Assembly (NCBI GenBank): GCA_037042915.1
Contig: CM073196.1
Location: 2,914,001-2,978,000 of the forward strand
DNA: 64,000 nt
Source of the DNA: Auricularia sp. M13
Taxonomy: Eukaryota > Basidiomycota > Agaricomycetes > Auriculariales > Auriculariaceae
Reading direction: 5' to 3'
Under the pieces are notes generated by a model. It did not search any database. It saw only the letters and a list, made by a program, of their open reading frames with translations, and had not been told where the DNA came from. The position numbers were made by a program, and so were the translations under genes. Shown in pieces: positions 1-11,268 of the stretch (position 1 is the stretch's first letter; the number at the start of each line of letters is the position of its first letter).

Positions 1-1786
1 GGGAAAGTTTGAACAGGATTTTGAATGCAGTTACTTTGGAAATTAATGAGAAATGGCTGTATACATAATAGACAAACTTGTGTTATTATAAAAGTCGAGG
101 GATTGTCGCCTAAGGCTGGTGCACCAGAACTGGGTTGCTGCCTTTTTGGGAACTGCTAAATGTCAAAACGGCCAATTCTGCAGCTGCAGTTGCACTCAGC
201 CCCGCTGATCGGGCAGAAATTGACATACCTGAAAATCGTGCCTTTTCAAGACATAGTCAACACGGCAGCCACGGTATATTCTCAACTACAGTACTACAAC
301 ATATTCCGACAATGACGAGAACCGCAATCCTGCATATACAACGTTCCGAAAACGAACATGCGACGCAGGCCGGCAAGACCCGACATCGACACCAACCTGT
401 GCAACTTGGTAACCACGCGCCATCCCGTATTCGCCAGTCCCCCAGGATCTGTTACGGGCTCCCGAATACGCTTACAAGACTCCTTGAGTATGTGCGAAGG
501 ACAGACAAGCACCCGCGACGACAAGAGCACTGCACGTGCCATCTAACTGTCGTAACGTCGCCGTCACGACTGCCAACGTGGACCAGGGGAATCTGCACAT
601 GACCACGAGGATACGCAGCAGTACCGACTGCGATGGAATATTCTTGACGCTGTCGTCTCCGGCTCCAAGGGATCACCAGCGCACTCAAGAGCAAACATGA
701 CACACGCACAATTTTGTTATCGGCACCTGCGCATTTGCGAATGCATCACCAAGGCTGCGGACTCAGACCATATCCCGGCCAGGGTACAGGGCATCCATCC
801 TATCAACCGTCCCTGAGCATATGCACCCTGAGGAATCGGGGAAATGCGGAATACGAAAGCCGTACTAGGGAAACCCCGTCATCATGATCGCAGTGCATTT
901 TCCCACGGTCCGTAGCATCATCCCATCGGCAGCCTGCTGTGCAGCATACGTGTGGACAATCGGCAGACTTTCCTCGGAATAATTCCTGAGTCAGCAGCTC
1001 ACAGGAACGACTCCCATTGGCTCCCGCATACGCATTGCGCAACGCACAGCTCGCATGTGGCAGTCGCAACGCTTCCTATCGACAGGACACTATTGGTAAC
1101 GTTCGGAATGAGGTCTTCAGTGGCTTGGCATCCCGCGTGTATAAAACCCGATAGGTAGTTAAGTAGTTTTCCCTCAGCACAGCGGCTCACGAGCACCCGG
1201 CTCGTCCAGTAGTTCAGTATCGCACACCCCGGCGCACAGTTCTCGTACTCGCACATGTCCTCCGTTCTAGTCCGTACCCGAAATCGAAGTCTTAGTCTCC
1301 ATTTGCCATCTCCGTTGGCCTCAAGTCCAGAATCTATACCTCCCCCAGGTGTGTGATCGCGACTTCAGTAATTACACACCAATTCCCCTCTCCATCCCGA
1401 ATTCCTATCCACCCCCTGTGTTACTGGTATTTGGCACGTTCGCACGCAGTCATCAACTGCGCCTGTGCAGTGTCAAAGACTACTAGCACATCCTCTGCCT
1501 CCATCTCATCGTTCCGGAAGTCACTTTTGCGCGGATACTCTCGTATTCGTGACTCTCTCCTGTATTCGCATTATACATCTCCCCACACCCTTTACCATTC
1601 TCCTACACCCTTCTATTCACTTCGTTGTGTGTTTGGGATACTCCACCCACCCACCCCTTTGTTGTGCGGCTCCTCTCTACTCCTGATTTCATTGTCTTAG
1701 TCTTTCCTGGCTGTTCACCGCAGCTGCAGGAAAGCACGGTTGCGGTTGCAGGTCAGCTGCACCTACCCGAAATGGTGCTTAGGTGG
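1..1786. other. Gene-poor flank, no supported gene
   Basis: I see no coherent coding region here. Open frames are short and overlap on both strands without recognisable motifs. There is a TATA-like box (TATAAAA) near 1,144 followed by CT-rich sequence, which could be a promoter or the remnant of an LTR, but I found no ends to support that. A short TGCAG-rich stretch at about 1,718-1,770 resembles sequence resuming at 2,550, so the solo LTR at 1,787 probably landed inside one TGCAG-rich block. Confidence 0.4.
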
Positions 1787-2547
1787 TGTTAAGCGCGTGA
1801 CCAAACCGACTAGGACACCTCGGATCGACCGATAGACTGATGTCTAAGACGGGGAGCCAGGCGCGGATGGGGAACCTTGACGGGTGGCCCGACAATTGAC
1901 CTATGGCCCCCAGAGCCCGTAGTAGGCGAACGGGGGCGCTCGAGAGGTAATCGAGGTACTCGAGCGTCGATAGAAGGAAGAGTGAGCCGAAGGTGCCGAT
2001 AGAAAGCGAGGCGAGCGAGGAGAGCGGCCGGATTGAGTGGCACGGCTCTAGTGAGGTGGGACGAAGCTAGGCTGTTGCTATTTCGTTGCTAAATCGGTTT
2101 TCAAACTAGAGTACATCAAAGCGAGGCAAGGATACAAATAGGAAAGCACAGAATCACATGGGAGACACTCGGGTAACTGCTAGACCGGTCAGATCAACAA
2201 TAGAAGTACGAAACACAGGAATGCGCAGTGATCGCAGTCAGAGAGATCCGATATTGAGCGGAGTGAGTCAGGATGATGACAAAGTGCTTAGGAAGCGAAA
2301 GGGAGTGACGGAAGATGATTAGAAAGATACTAGAATGTGTTAGAAGGTGATCCGGGTCGAGCGGAGCAATGCGGAGGCGAGGCGAGACCGATAGGATCGA
2401 AGGGAAGTGAAGGGAAAGGAAGCAAAGCGAAGGTGAGCGAAGGTAAGCGAATGGAATCGAGTGAAAGATGGATATACTCGGGATGAAGGAAGAGCGAGGC
2501 AAGATAGATGAAGGGCGGAAAGGGTCGGACGAGCATGGGTCGTAACA
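1787..2547 (-). mobile_element. Solo LTR, family 1 (copy a)
   Basis: A 761-base sequence begins TGTTAAGCGCG and ends CGTAACA on the plus strand, so read on the minus strand it runs TGTTACG...CTTAACA, the TG...CA form of an LTR. A second copy in the opposite orientation lies at 28,440-29,202. The flanking five bases are GGTGG and AGTGG, a target duplication with one mismatch. There is no internal retroelement sequence beside it, so it is a solo LTR left by recombination. Because the coding part is absent, its superfamily (probably Ty3/Gypsy, judging by the 5-base duplication) is inference. It is a fossil and is somewhat older than the copy with the perfect duplication. Confidence 0.75.
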
Positions 2548-3657
2548 AGTGGCTCTAATGGCTGTGCGGTTGTGGTTGCAGGTCTGATGCAGCCCTGCAC
2601 TCGCACTGCGGTCGCAGTTGCAGGTACGGTGCACCTCTGGGAAGCACTGTGCGGCTGCGGTTGCAGGTCTGGTGCACCATTCGCAACCGAGGTTGCAGCT
2701 ATGGCATATCACTGCAATCACTCTTTGGTCACGGTTGTAGGCAGCTACTGCTCCCCACAATCTGTCTGCAGCTGCAGTTACAGCCACGGTGCACCACCGT
2801 AAACTGTTGCATGCTGAGATAAATATCCTGTACTATGTACATAACATCTTAGCCAGAGGGTAAGTTTGACCATTGGAGCAGAAGCACCATCCAGAAATGG
2901 AACATCGGGAGAGGTAATACACTGTGCATCTGCAGGTGCAGCTGCAGGCGCAGCCATGCACTGCAACTAACATGATCAAATGTGATTGTATGCTAGTAAG
3001 GCGTGGAACATCTCTCTGAGTTTATCCATTAGCATACGGTTACTACACCATGCTGAAATATCTCCCAGAATTTATTTACTACACATGTCCCAGGGGGGTT
3101 GGTGTAGTGGTACATGGATGTGTGGCTCGGTGTTGGCGTCTGGAGGGTTGTAGTGCTCCGCTTATCTCGCTCGTTCTTGCTCGTGGCATGTGGACGGGAG
3201 GGGGAGCTGTATCTGGTTTGGCTCTTATACTGCTCGGCTATCGTTCCATGTGCGTCGGCTCACCAGTGCGCAGCTGGAGGGATTTGATCACTGCGGAGTG
3301 ACTTTCTGATGGTGCGTCGGCCATGCTACTATGGATACTGGGATCTGAGATTGGTCCCAAATATTTGCGTAGGTGTGAGAGGGCCTCTAGGCTCGTTGGG
3401 ATATTCGGTATGCTCCAGCTGGATGAACTCATTCTATTTTGGCGAGGGTGTTAAAACTCGTTAGGGATGTTCAACATGCTCCAGACAGAAGAGTACCTTT
3501 ATGTAGCGTGTTGAGCCATCCTGGCCAGGTTGTTAAAACTCTCACAATTACGTCGCCCTTTCCGGACTGGCCAAGCTGTCTGTGCGTTATCTCTTGGCAA
3601 AGACCTTATAGCTTGTATTGTGAGGAATGTTATATTCGAGACTTGAAGACACAACGT
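2548..3657. other. Intergenic, TGCAG-rich then plain
   Basis: From 2,560 to 2,960 the sequence is a degenerate TGCAG/GGTTGCAGGT-type repeat, similar in style to the subterminal repeats of KDZ-1 at 9,650-10,610. The rest (3,000-3,657) has no supported gene. Words such as CATGCTCCAG and GTTAAAACTC recur near 3,450-3,540, but not enough to define an element. Confidence 0.35.
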
Positions 3658-6600
3658 GCTCCAGTATGAGTCTTAATTGGCCCATTTATTCCGAAGCTCT
3701 CTCTCACTGTCCAGGGCACTTCTCTGCACCTGAGACAAGAAAAAGCTTCAATGACACACCATATACCCTCAGAGCAGTTCTGCTTTATCTGGGCCAAAAT
3801 ACCCACAATGTGGTTCACACAGTGAGAGATGCATGTTTTGCAGTGAGAAATCTGTGTTCGGGCCCGGCCTGGCGTTCTGCTGCCGCTGCTGGCCGCTTCT
3901 GCCTTTGACCATCGTCTTGCGTTGCCCGCAAATGCCAGGAGAGCATGTGCTTCTCACCAATGACATGCCCGGCATCCACACGGGCTTGCCGCCTGGACCG
4001 TCCCGTTGCTCGTGGCGGTCACAGACGAGCGCAGACTGTCCCATAAAACCATCGCCCATCTCCGTTGTCCGCCGCAGCGTGCTCTATTTCAGCATGGTTT
4101 TTCCCGTGGTATGGGAACGCTTTTGCTGCCACCGCCGCAGTCATGGTGCCCAGGGGAGGAGGGGGGAGAATCCCACGCTCGATGTGACAGGACCTGCCAC
4201 TGCTGTGTGCTCGCCGGGGTGCCCGGCTTTGTACGAGCACGTATTGCGTGTGCAGCCGGTGCAGAGCCTGCGCTACTGCTACGAGCCTGCACCGGGCTTC
4301 GATAGCAGCAAGCTGGTGTGGGAGAGGGTGCGTGAACGGGACGGGTGCACTGAGGTAGACTCAAGCTATGGACACCCAGCGCAACGGGCATCTAGTGATG
4401 CTGAGCTGCAGCAGCACGTTGAGGCAGCCCGGTGGCAGGCCACCGTCGAGCTCGCTCAGCTGGCATGCGTCAGCAGCGTTGCTGCCGGTGCTGCTGCTCG
4501 TGCAGCTGCCCCAGCACTATGCTGCATACGAACAGTCGCCAGCACTGCCTACCATGCGCGGACCGCTGCACTTGAGCCACCGTTCGCCTGACCAGGTGCC
4601 CAGACGGCCTGTGGTCGACTTGTTACTCAATGGCACCAAGTTTTGGGATCTGTGGCGCGAGAACGGCGACCTGCTGACGCTTCATTCCTTTGAAGTGCGA
4701 GCAGGAACGTGAGTGTGAGCAGGAGCCGGCTGTGTATTGCTCGCAGCGCATGCCCCCTCTCGAGCCTCTTCAGCAGCAGCAGCAACAGCTGCCATCGAGG
4801 CTGTATAATATGCGCTTTGACGAGGGCCCACTGTTGCTGCCTAATCGGCAATAACATAATCAGACGCCCTTGCTGCCATCCATGCCGTAGATGCAGTATA
4901 CCTACCAGCGTGAGCAGCCGCCAATTGTCGACCCACCCTGGCATGAACTCGCTCCCTATCTCTGTGGTTTCTCAGAGAGGCGTGTCTATTTGTCTGTCAT
5001 GCATGCACGTGTGCGGGCAGGGTGAGCATCTCGTCCTACATCGTTTGTCGTATTGCGTCTTGAGTAGCTGTGCTCGAACATCCGGGGTTGGTCGCTTCCT
5101 GCCGCGCGCGCCCTCTGTTCACTCGTACTGACGGTCGTGTTGGCCAGGCGATGGCTTGACCTAGCAATTCCGACTGGATCACCCATCTGTCGAAGGAGCA
5201 GCTTGAGACAATGACTTGCAACATGAATTTGAACAAGCATAGGATTATCGCAGGCGCTGCATGTGATGCAGGAAAACATTGAATAATATAGGTTAGCAAC
5301 TCTGGTGCTGAGACTGCTGTTGTGCCGGATGTCGAACTATACAAATGAAAAATCTGGAATAGGTTGCAGGTTTGCATATCTCTAGCGTATGGCAAAGAAC
5401 ACAGTACTCACAGGGAAGAGCGATGAGCAGGCAGTGCTCGGCATCAGGTGCATCTTGCACGACGTTGGCCTGGCAGACAACCTCCACCAGTATGACCAGG
5501 GCAAGGACGTGCCAAACATGAGGCAAGAGGTGTTTCAGCCGATTCTCAAGCTAAGGCCACAGCGACGTGCAAGGATACTTAGGATACAGATGCGGCGGGC
5601 GAGAGCAATGGCGTTGAGCAACCTGTAAATCGAATTCAAAATTAGTGACCTGCCACTCATTGAGATAGAAAAGAACTGCCTGTGATCAGCCTCGGGCACG
5701 TGTAGCACAGCAGCAGCAACACCGCAACCAGTCATACATCGCAAGTCACGGTCAAGACGGCTGTGGACGGCTGCGATGTGAATGACACCATCATGGCAGA
5801 GACAAGCTGCGCGTCGCCAAATGGGCACTAGCTCAGGTTGGTGCTGCACATATTTTCTTATGTGTTGCTGACAATGGGTGCTTGCGTTGCCATTTTTAGT
5901 GCAAATCCTAAGGCAGCAGCTGGCGAAGTTCATAATGTTCATTTGCACACTTTGAAGGCGGTAAACACAGTACCAAACATCTTCGCGTACACATAATATC
6001 GTATAGAACGCGCAGCATGGCGCGTATGTCACGGCAGAGCGCTCGTCACTCGCCGAGACCGACGCCCAAAGGAGGAGAGAGGGACGAGGAAGAACGGACA
6101 AGCGGTACAATTGACCAGACCAAACCTAGGGTACACGCATCTACACCCCACAACCTATATACCCATCTCCAGAGACCGATGATCCGATCCAGGGTGATCC
6201 CGGGGATAGTGAGCGCATCCCCCATCATCTCCTAGGGCGCCGACGCCCCTCCAGACCTCTGGTCGAGCACGGTCCGAGGCGGGGCTAAGGTGTTGAGATA
6301 TACCATACACACCGAGGACACGGACCGAGGAGGAGGGCGTCACACGGGCGCATAGGGATGGCGTCAAGCCGCTGCGAGCCAAAGCCGAGGGTCTGAGGAT
6401 GTAGCCAAACTTGTACCAGGCAAGAGTAACCTCACCACTAACCGTCCGAGAGATAGCGCGCCCGTGGGAGGCCCAATAGAGGCGTCTCCGAGCCTCCGAG
6501 GCTGCACAGGGTGACCAGCCAAGCCCGTCCGAGGTCCGAAGGGGGGCCTAAAGTCTGTCCCGAGTGTCCCAGCGCACGTACCCGACGCATACAGTGAGGT

Positions 6601-7178
6601 GAGAGCAGCCGAACCATGGTCCGAGGGTAGGAAACCTCCACCGAGCCGAATTGGGGTATGTGCCGAGGTCGTCTCACCCCATAGACCGATAGAGGGCGGC
6701 GCGTAGATCATATCCCGAACCGTTCAGCCCAAAGTCTACAACTCTGGCCGAGTCTCAGTCCGAGGGTAAACAGTACGCCGGCTGTATACAGCAGCGACCG
6801 AACGCTCGGCGAAGCGGCGTAAAATCCACGGACAAACGGACAGAGCTTGCGGAGACCGTGAAGACCGCAACAGCGTACTGACGGAAAGCTCGAACTGGTC
6901 GCTTTTGTGGCGGCAGTGGGCAGCGGTCAAAAGGCAGGAGCGGCGGCGTCAGATCGCCGGGCCGGGTCCGAAAAGACATCTCTCACTGCGCAACCCACAT
7001 CTCTCACTGTGTGAATGACATTGCCCGAATTTTGGCCCAGATAGAACAGACTGAATCAAAGGGCAGACAGTGTATCATTTATGCTATATTTTGTCTCAGA
7101 CGCAGAGAAGTGTCCCAGAGGGTGAGAGAGTTGTGCTGAATAAATGCGCCAAATACACCATTACCAGGAGAGAGTATT
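3658..7178. mobile_element. Decayed inverted-repeat DNA element
   Basis: The stretch at 3,658-3,885 matches the reverse complement of about 6,955-7,178 at roughly 65-75 percent by eye. Shared landmarks include CATTTATTC, GGGCACTTCTCTG, ATCTGGGCCAAAAT, CACACAGTGAGAGATG and the CGGGCCCGGCC / CCGGGCCGGG junction. This suggests an old DNA transposon about 3.5 kb long with roughly 220-base terminal inverted repeats. No clean target duplication was found. Inside are only weak coding traces: a polyglutamine-like stretch near 4,765-4,830 broken by stops, and a 79-codon ORF at 5,389-5,628 of ordinary composition. I recognise no transposase. The interior 6,113-6,330 is a dispersed repeat also found at 63,803. 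Confidence 0.4.
6113..6330 (+). repeat. Dispersed repeat, copy 1
   Basis: The segment beginning AATTGACCAGACCAAACC and continuing through CCAGACCTCTGGTCGAGCAC and a CGAGG-rich tail recurs in the same orientation at 63,803-64,000. The first 60 bases are nearly identical between the copies and the remainder is about 75 percent similar by eye. The family is unknown, and the second copy runs off the window. Confidence 0.7.
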
Positions 7179-7780
7179 AATAATAGTAGATAAAATGGTA
7201 CACTTGCTCTTAATCAGACCAGGTTAAGTAGTTTATATAGTCCTGTATGAGACTTTGTATAGTGTCACTGTGATTGAAAATTTTTCTTACGATTGATCAC
7301 AAGCACCACTCAAAAGATCACACATGCAAGTTGTTTACTCATGTACTGGACCACAGTCCCCAAAGATCAATCCCGTGATTTATTTTCGTGGGAAGTATCG
7401 GTCAACAGCCAGAACACTGACAGCGTCAGTGATTGATTCTGTCAAATATTACTGATCACTGTCTTTGGCGTGGACAATCCACTGTGAACAGAGACGTGAT
7501 TTATTTCCTACCTTCAGGATGATCACAGGCCTGACCGTCGTAGCTCTGATCCTATGATCAATCGGCAAAAAGAATTAAATCAGCTCCTTGAACGCTTGGA
7601 GCGGCACGGCTTAATTCTGCCATTCAAGATTGATCATGCCCTTGCGCATGGACTATCCACTGTGAATTCAAGACTGATTGAAACACCATTTCCAGATCAA
7701 TCACAGAGCTATTATTAATCAGAACTATGCCATATGGGCCATATGAGAGATAACGACGACGGTAACAAGATACTAAGCTA
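7179..7780. other. AT-rich spacer with GATCA/ATCAAT words
   Basis: No gene is supported. The stretch is AT-rich and repeats short words such as TGATCA, ATCAATC and TGATTTATT. A similar style of sequence occurs at about 61,850-62,450, so both may be remnants of one AT-rich repeat family. This is only a resemblance in word content. Confidence 0.3.
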
Positions 7781-9621
7781 CTAAACACCCTTCTTGGTCT
7801 TCTTCAAGTCCATCGCTGGCTTCCGCGTTGTATGGCCGCGAGTGCGCACACTCGGGGCGTCGCTTGCATCCACAACGGTCTTGGCCTTCTTTGCAGCCAG
7901 CCCTGCGCTCACTCCATCTGCAGTTTGCCTTGAGACAATGCAGTTAGCAAAACAACACAACTGCACACAGACGACGCACTTGCGCTTCGCGCCTCTCTTT
8001 GCGACTTGGTCAACAGTGGGATTTGGGCTAGTCTGAGGGGTGCCGGAGCTTGGGTCCGCCGTTGACTGCGCACCACGACCACCGCGTTTTGTACCACGCC
8101 CGGCTTGCTGCCCAGAACCACGACCACGACCACGACTGCGCTCAGCCGTTTTGTCACCAGAGTGTGGCTCATGTGTTGCCGAATTCTCCGGCAATGGCTG
8201 AGCGCCGTCCAGCGTTGGCTGAGCATCGTCCGGCGTTGGCTGAGCATCGTCCGGTGTTGGCTGAGCATCGTCCGGCAAGCGTTCAGCACCGCCCATCAGC
8301 GCTACAGAGTTACCGGTGGAGTCATTGGCATTGTCACGCTGCAGTAGCGGAGGCGAGGGTGGTGGAAGGGGTTGCGCAACGGGCATGGTAGCTGACGGTT
8401 GGAGACCAAAGTAAGTCAGAAATGCAAAATTGACCATGGAATATGTGCACCGCGGTGGGTGCTCCGGAGTGCTGAGATGGCTCCTTGGGAGCAGCACGTC
8501 GCGCCTCTGCTCTGAAATGATGTCAGATGCTGCTTCGTCCTGGGATTTATGGGACACTCACTCAGCTGCCTGCTTTCGTGACTTCTTCTCCAAACGATTG
8601 GCACGATATGTGTCCATTGCTCGTGTAATGGCCGCCTGGTGGTACCCAAATCGCAACGGCTCCTCTATGTTGTACCTCTGGAGCTGACACTTGCGGACGT
8701 GGTCGTAAAGGTCCAAGAATTGCTGCTCTGGGAGTTCTTCGGGGTTGCGTAATTTGATGCCCTCGGGTACGCGGGACGGTGTGACAAACTCGTTGGGGTG
8801 TTCAGAGACCTCTGACCAGAACGCAGCAGTATCTTCGAGCGGTACATCTGAGGAAACTAGGCACTGTGAGTTTATCTGTGCCTCCAGCGCAGTCTACAAC
8901 TTACGGATGAAGAGGTCCTCCAGGTGTGTTTTGAGCGCCTTTCGAAGCTTCAGAAGATCGACAGCAGTTGGGCTCGTTGGCATCGGGGGAAGTGTAGCGC
9001 AGAACTTGTCTAAGTAGCAGCGAAGTCAGTGCATTGAACCAGGCTGCCACAGCGTCATACCTGCAACAACATCGCCTTTGTATGAGGACCAAGGCTTGGC
9101 AACAGAGGTCTTGTATTCCTCAGTGTCGTACCAACGGGGGATGTCCACGTCCGAAGGCCAGAAATTGCTAAGAACGTCAGCATCGCGGAGCACAAAGAAG
9201 AAAGCACATACCGAAAGCGATGCACCCGTGTATCCTCTTCACCAATGTAAAACCCTTGCACTGTCACAACGAACATCTTGCCAAGTCCCTTCTCCTTGAT
9301 CTTGTCCTCAACGCGCTCCTGGAACCAGCCAGCAAAGCCGTTCTGACGGCTACATACAAGTCAGTCAACACACCGGCATAGGAACATGCTGGACGCACTC
9401 TTGGACAACGGAAGGCAGAGCGGCGCGCGCCTCCTCCTCTTCTTTGCACACCCTTGCAAGGACAACCCACTTCTTGCGCTCATCGTCAGGGAGCTCCTCG
9501 AAGAGTAATTTCAAAGTTCGCTTTCGCTCGCCGATATATTCCGGAGGGAGTTTCGCGGGGTCACCAGTGACCCCGAGTGCGTCGAGGGTTGCGCGATGGA
9601 GGGGCTGCTTGTTGGCTGTGA
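7781..9621 (-). pseudogene. 3' part of host-type gene split by KDZ-1
   Basis: This is the downstream portion of a minus-strand multi-exon gene whose 5' part lies at 20,881-21,310. Coding resumes at the KDZ-1 target duplication, in the same reading frame as the upstream part (AVTA joined to NKQPLHR). It continues through short exons separated by introns of about 45-55 bases, for example near 9,340-9,380, 9,190-9,225, 9,015-9,060 and 8,850-8,900. The encoded protein is mixed charged and helical (motifs WFQERVEDK, EEYKTSVAKPW, LEDLFI), then becomes proline-rich with a heptapeptide repeat. It ends in an Arg/Gly-rich and lysine-rich basic tail (RGRGRGSGQQ, DLKKTKKGV) that could act as a nuclear-localisation or nucleic-acid-binding tail. 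I recognise no domain. Apart from the 11-kb insertion it reads well, so the disruption is recent. Confidence 0.6.
8203..8277 (-). repeat. 21-base tandem repeat coding PDDAQPT
   Basis: About four tandem 21-base units (TTGGCTGAGCATCGTCCGGCG on the plus strand) encode repeated heptapeptide PDDAQPT in the minus-strand gene. The last unit is diverged (LDGAQPL). Unit length keeps the reading frame, as expected for an expandable coding minisatellite. Confidence 0.85.
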
Positions 9622-11111
9622 CACCTCAGGCATATGCACCGGGTACCTGCAGATGCCTTTTTCGGGTACCCAAAAAATGGTCTGGTGTTCAACCTGCAAC
9701 GGCAATTGCACATGCACCAGCAATTGCAGACTGCACCTGGTCAGTTGCAGAGGTGTTTGGAGTATTGCAGGTGCAGTTGCAGTCACCAAAAAAGGCAAGC
9801 ACAGCCCAAATTTACAATTGCAGGTGCAGCTGCAGGGGTGTACTGCCACAATCATATTGCTGCACAGGTTCATTTGCAGATCTACATGCAGCTTGCAGGC
9901 GCATTTTTGGCCACTCCCCTGCACTTGCAATTGCATTTGCCGCCCTTGCATGCAATTGCACCTGCACCAAAATGCAGTTGCGATTGCAGCTGCAGGGATT
10001 GTGCAGAATATTGTATGCAGAATTCCTGCACTCGCGCAAATGCAGGTGCAGGTACAGGTGCAGGGGCAGGTTGCAGGTGCCTATGCAATTGCATTGCAGG
10101 TGCAAATGCCTGTGCATATGCAGGTTGCACACTAAAATCCAGGCACAGATGCTGGTGCAGTTGCAGGCTGCAGGTACCATTGCAGCAGTGCAGGTGCAGG
10201 TGCAGATGCAGTTGCAGGCGCAATTGCAGGCACAGGCACAGGGTGCTGCATTTATATAAATTCTGCAGCATTTGGGGCCTGGCATTTCTGGCTGCCCCTT
10301 GCCTATAGGGCTATAGAGGACGTAGTTTTACAGGTCTTAGTGAGCTGAGGAGTGTCTCTTCCATAGGATCTGAGGTTGCAGCGCAGATTTGCAGGGCGTA
10401 AATTTCAAAATGCACTGGGGTTTGTACAGCACTGCACACTCATCAGGAGTACCTGTGTAGTCCAAAAGGAGCATGAACAAGCCTGTTAAAACACATAAAC
10501 AGCTCATACAGTAGTCAGAGGGGACAATCTGGTTGTGCAGATGTGCTCGCATGTGCGCATGCACCTGCACTTGCACCTGCACTTGCACCTGCACCTACAT
10601 TGGCCGCTATATCAGCAATGCCATTAAACTGTGCCTGATGGATCAATATCTCTTGCAGTTTCTGCCCAATGGTAAAACCAAAAGTATTAGGGACTTGAGT
10701 AGGTCTGGATCTCACAAAGTTCCCCAGTGCTCAGTTCATCAGCCACTGAGCACCCAGAGGTCTACACATCAGAGCCTAATAAGGCCCGATGTACCCGGGG
10801 GGTGCATCAAGCCTAGTTAGGCTCGTGCCTGCTCTACTGAATGGCATGTGTGGGATATCTCAATATCTCTATAGCTCTCGGGCCGCAGGTGATCAGTCAG
10901 CCCAGGGAGCTGACCGGACCCTGAGCTGGCTGTCAGCGGGATTGCCCTCTGCTGTCGCCGGTGCTGATCGTCATCACCGCATCGCTGTCATCGCTGTTTG
11001 ACGCGTGCTCATCGCCGTCGCCGTCGCCGGCAGCGACAACGAGCAGCTCGCTCGTTTCTTTGTACTTAATTACGAAAAAAAATATATTTCGGATCGCCTC
11101 AACGAGCTCTA
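9622..11111 (+). repeat. KDZ-1 left terminal inverted repeat
   Basis: Matches the reverse complement of 19,392-20,880 with only a handful of differences seen (for example near 9,665-9,680 and 10,808). The outer ~950 bases are a degenerate low-complexity run built on TGCAGG, TTGCAG and TGCACC words. The inner ~500 bases are ordinary sequence ending AACGAGCTCTA. The TGCA palindromes may be multiple binding sites for the transposase; that is inference. Long open frames across the repeat (Leu/Gln/His or Cys/Thr rich) are a by-product of its composition. Confidence 0.92.
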
Positions 11112-11268
11112 TTCAATGGGATGCATAGCAAGAAGACTGGTAACGTGTAAAAAGCGAGAAAATAATTAAAGACATGATAAGCGGAATGCTTGGGCATAGC
11201 GGGGTCATGAAGACATGGAATGGAGGGGATGGGTACGGGATGGGAGTATGGATTGGTCCGGGGTGGGC
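11112..11268. other. KDZ-1 spacer downstream of cargo gene B
   Basis: This short stretch between the left terminal repeat and the stop codon of cargo gene B probably holds its 3' untranslated region. An AATTAAAGA-type A-rich signal lies near 11,161-11,175. Confidence 0.3.

Noticed and set aside
2194-2787. 197-codon minus-strand frame similar to a plus-strand frame at 28,361-28,795
   Set aside because: Both frames lie mostly within copies of the same solo LTR and reflect its CT-rich sequence.
3090-3170. Possible tRNA gene (A-box-like GTTGGTGTAGTGGTACATGG)
   Set aside because: No B box at the right distance and no pairing anticodon or acceptor stem.
9444-10308. Overlapping long frames rich in Gln/Leu/His or Cys/Thr across the KDZ-1 arm, and their mirror images at 20,194-20,919
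   Set aside because: All frames stay open because of the TGCAG repeat composition; there is no domain, and the sequence is an inverted terminal repeat.
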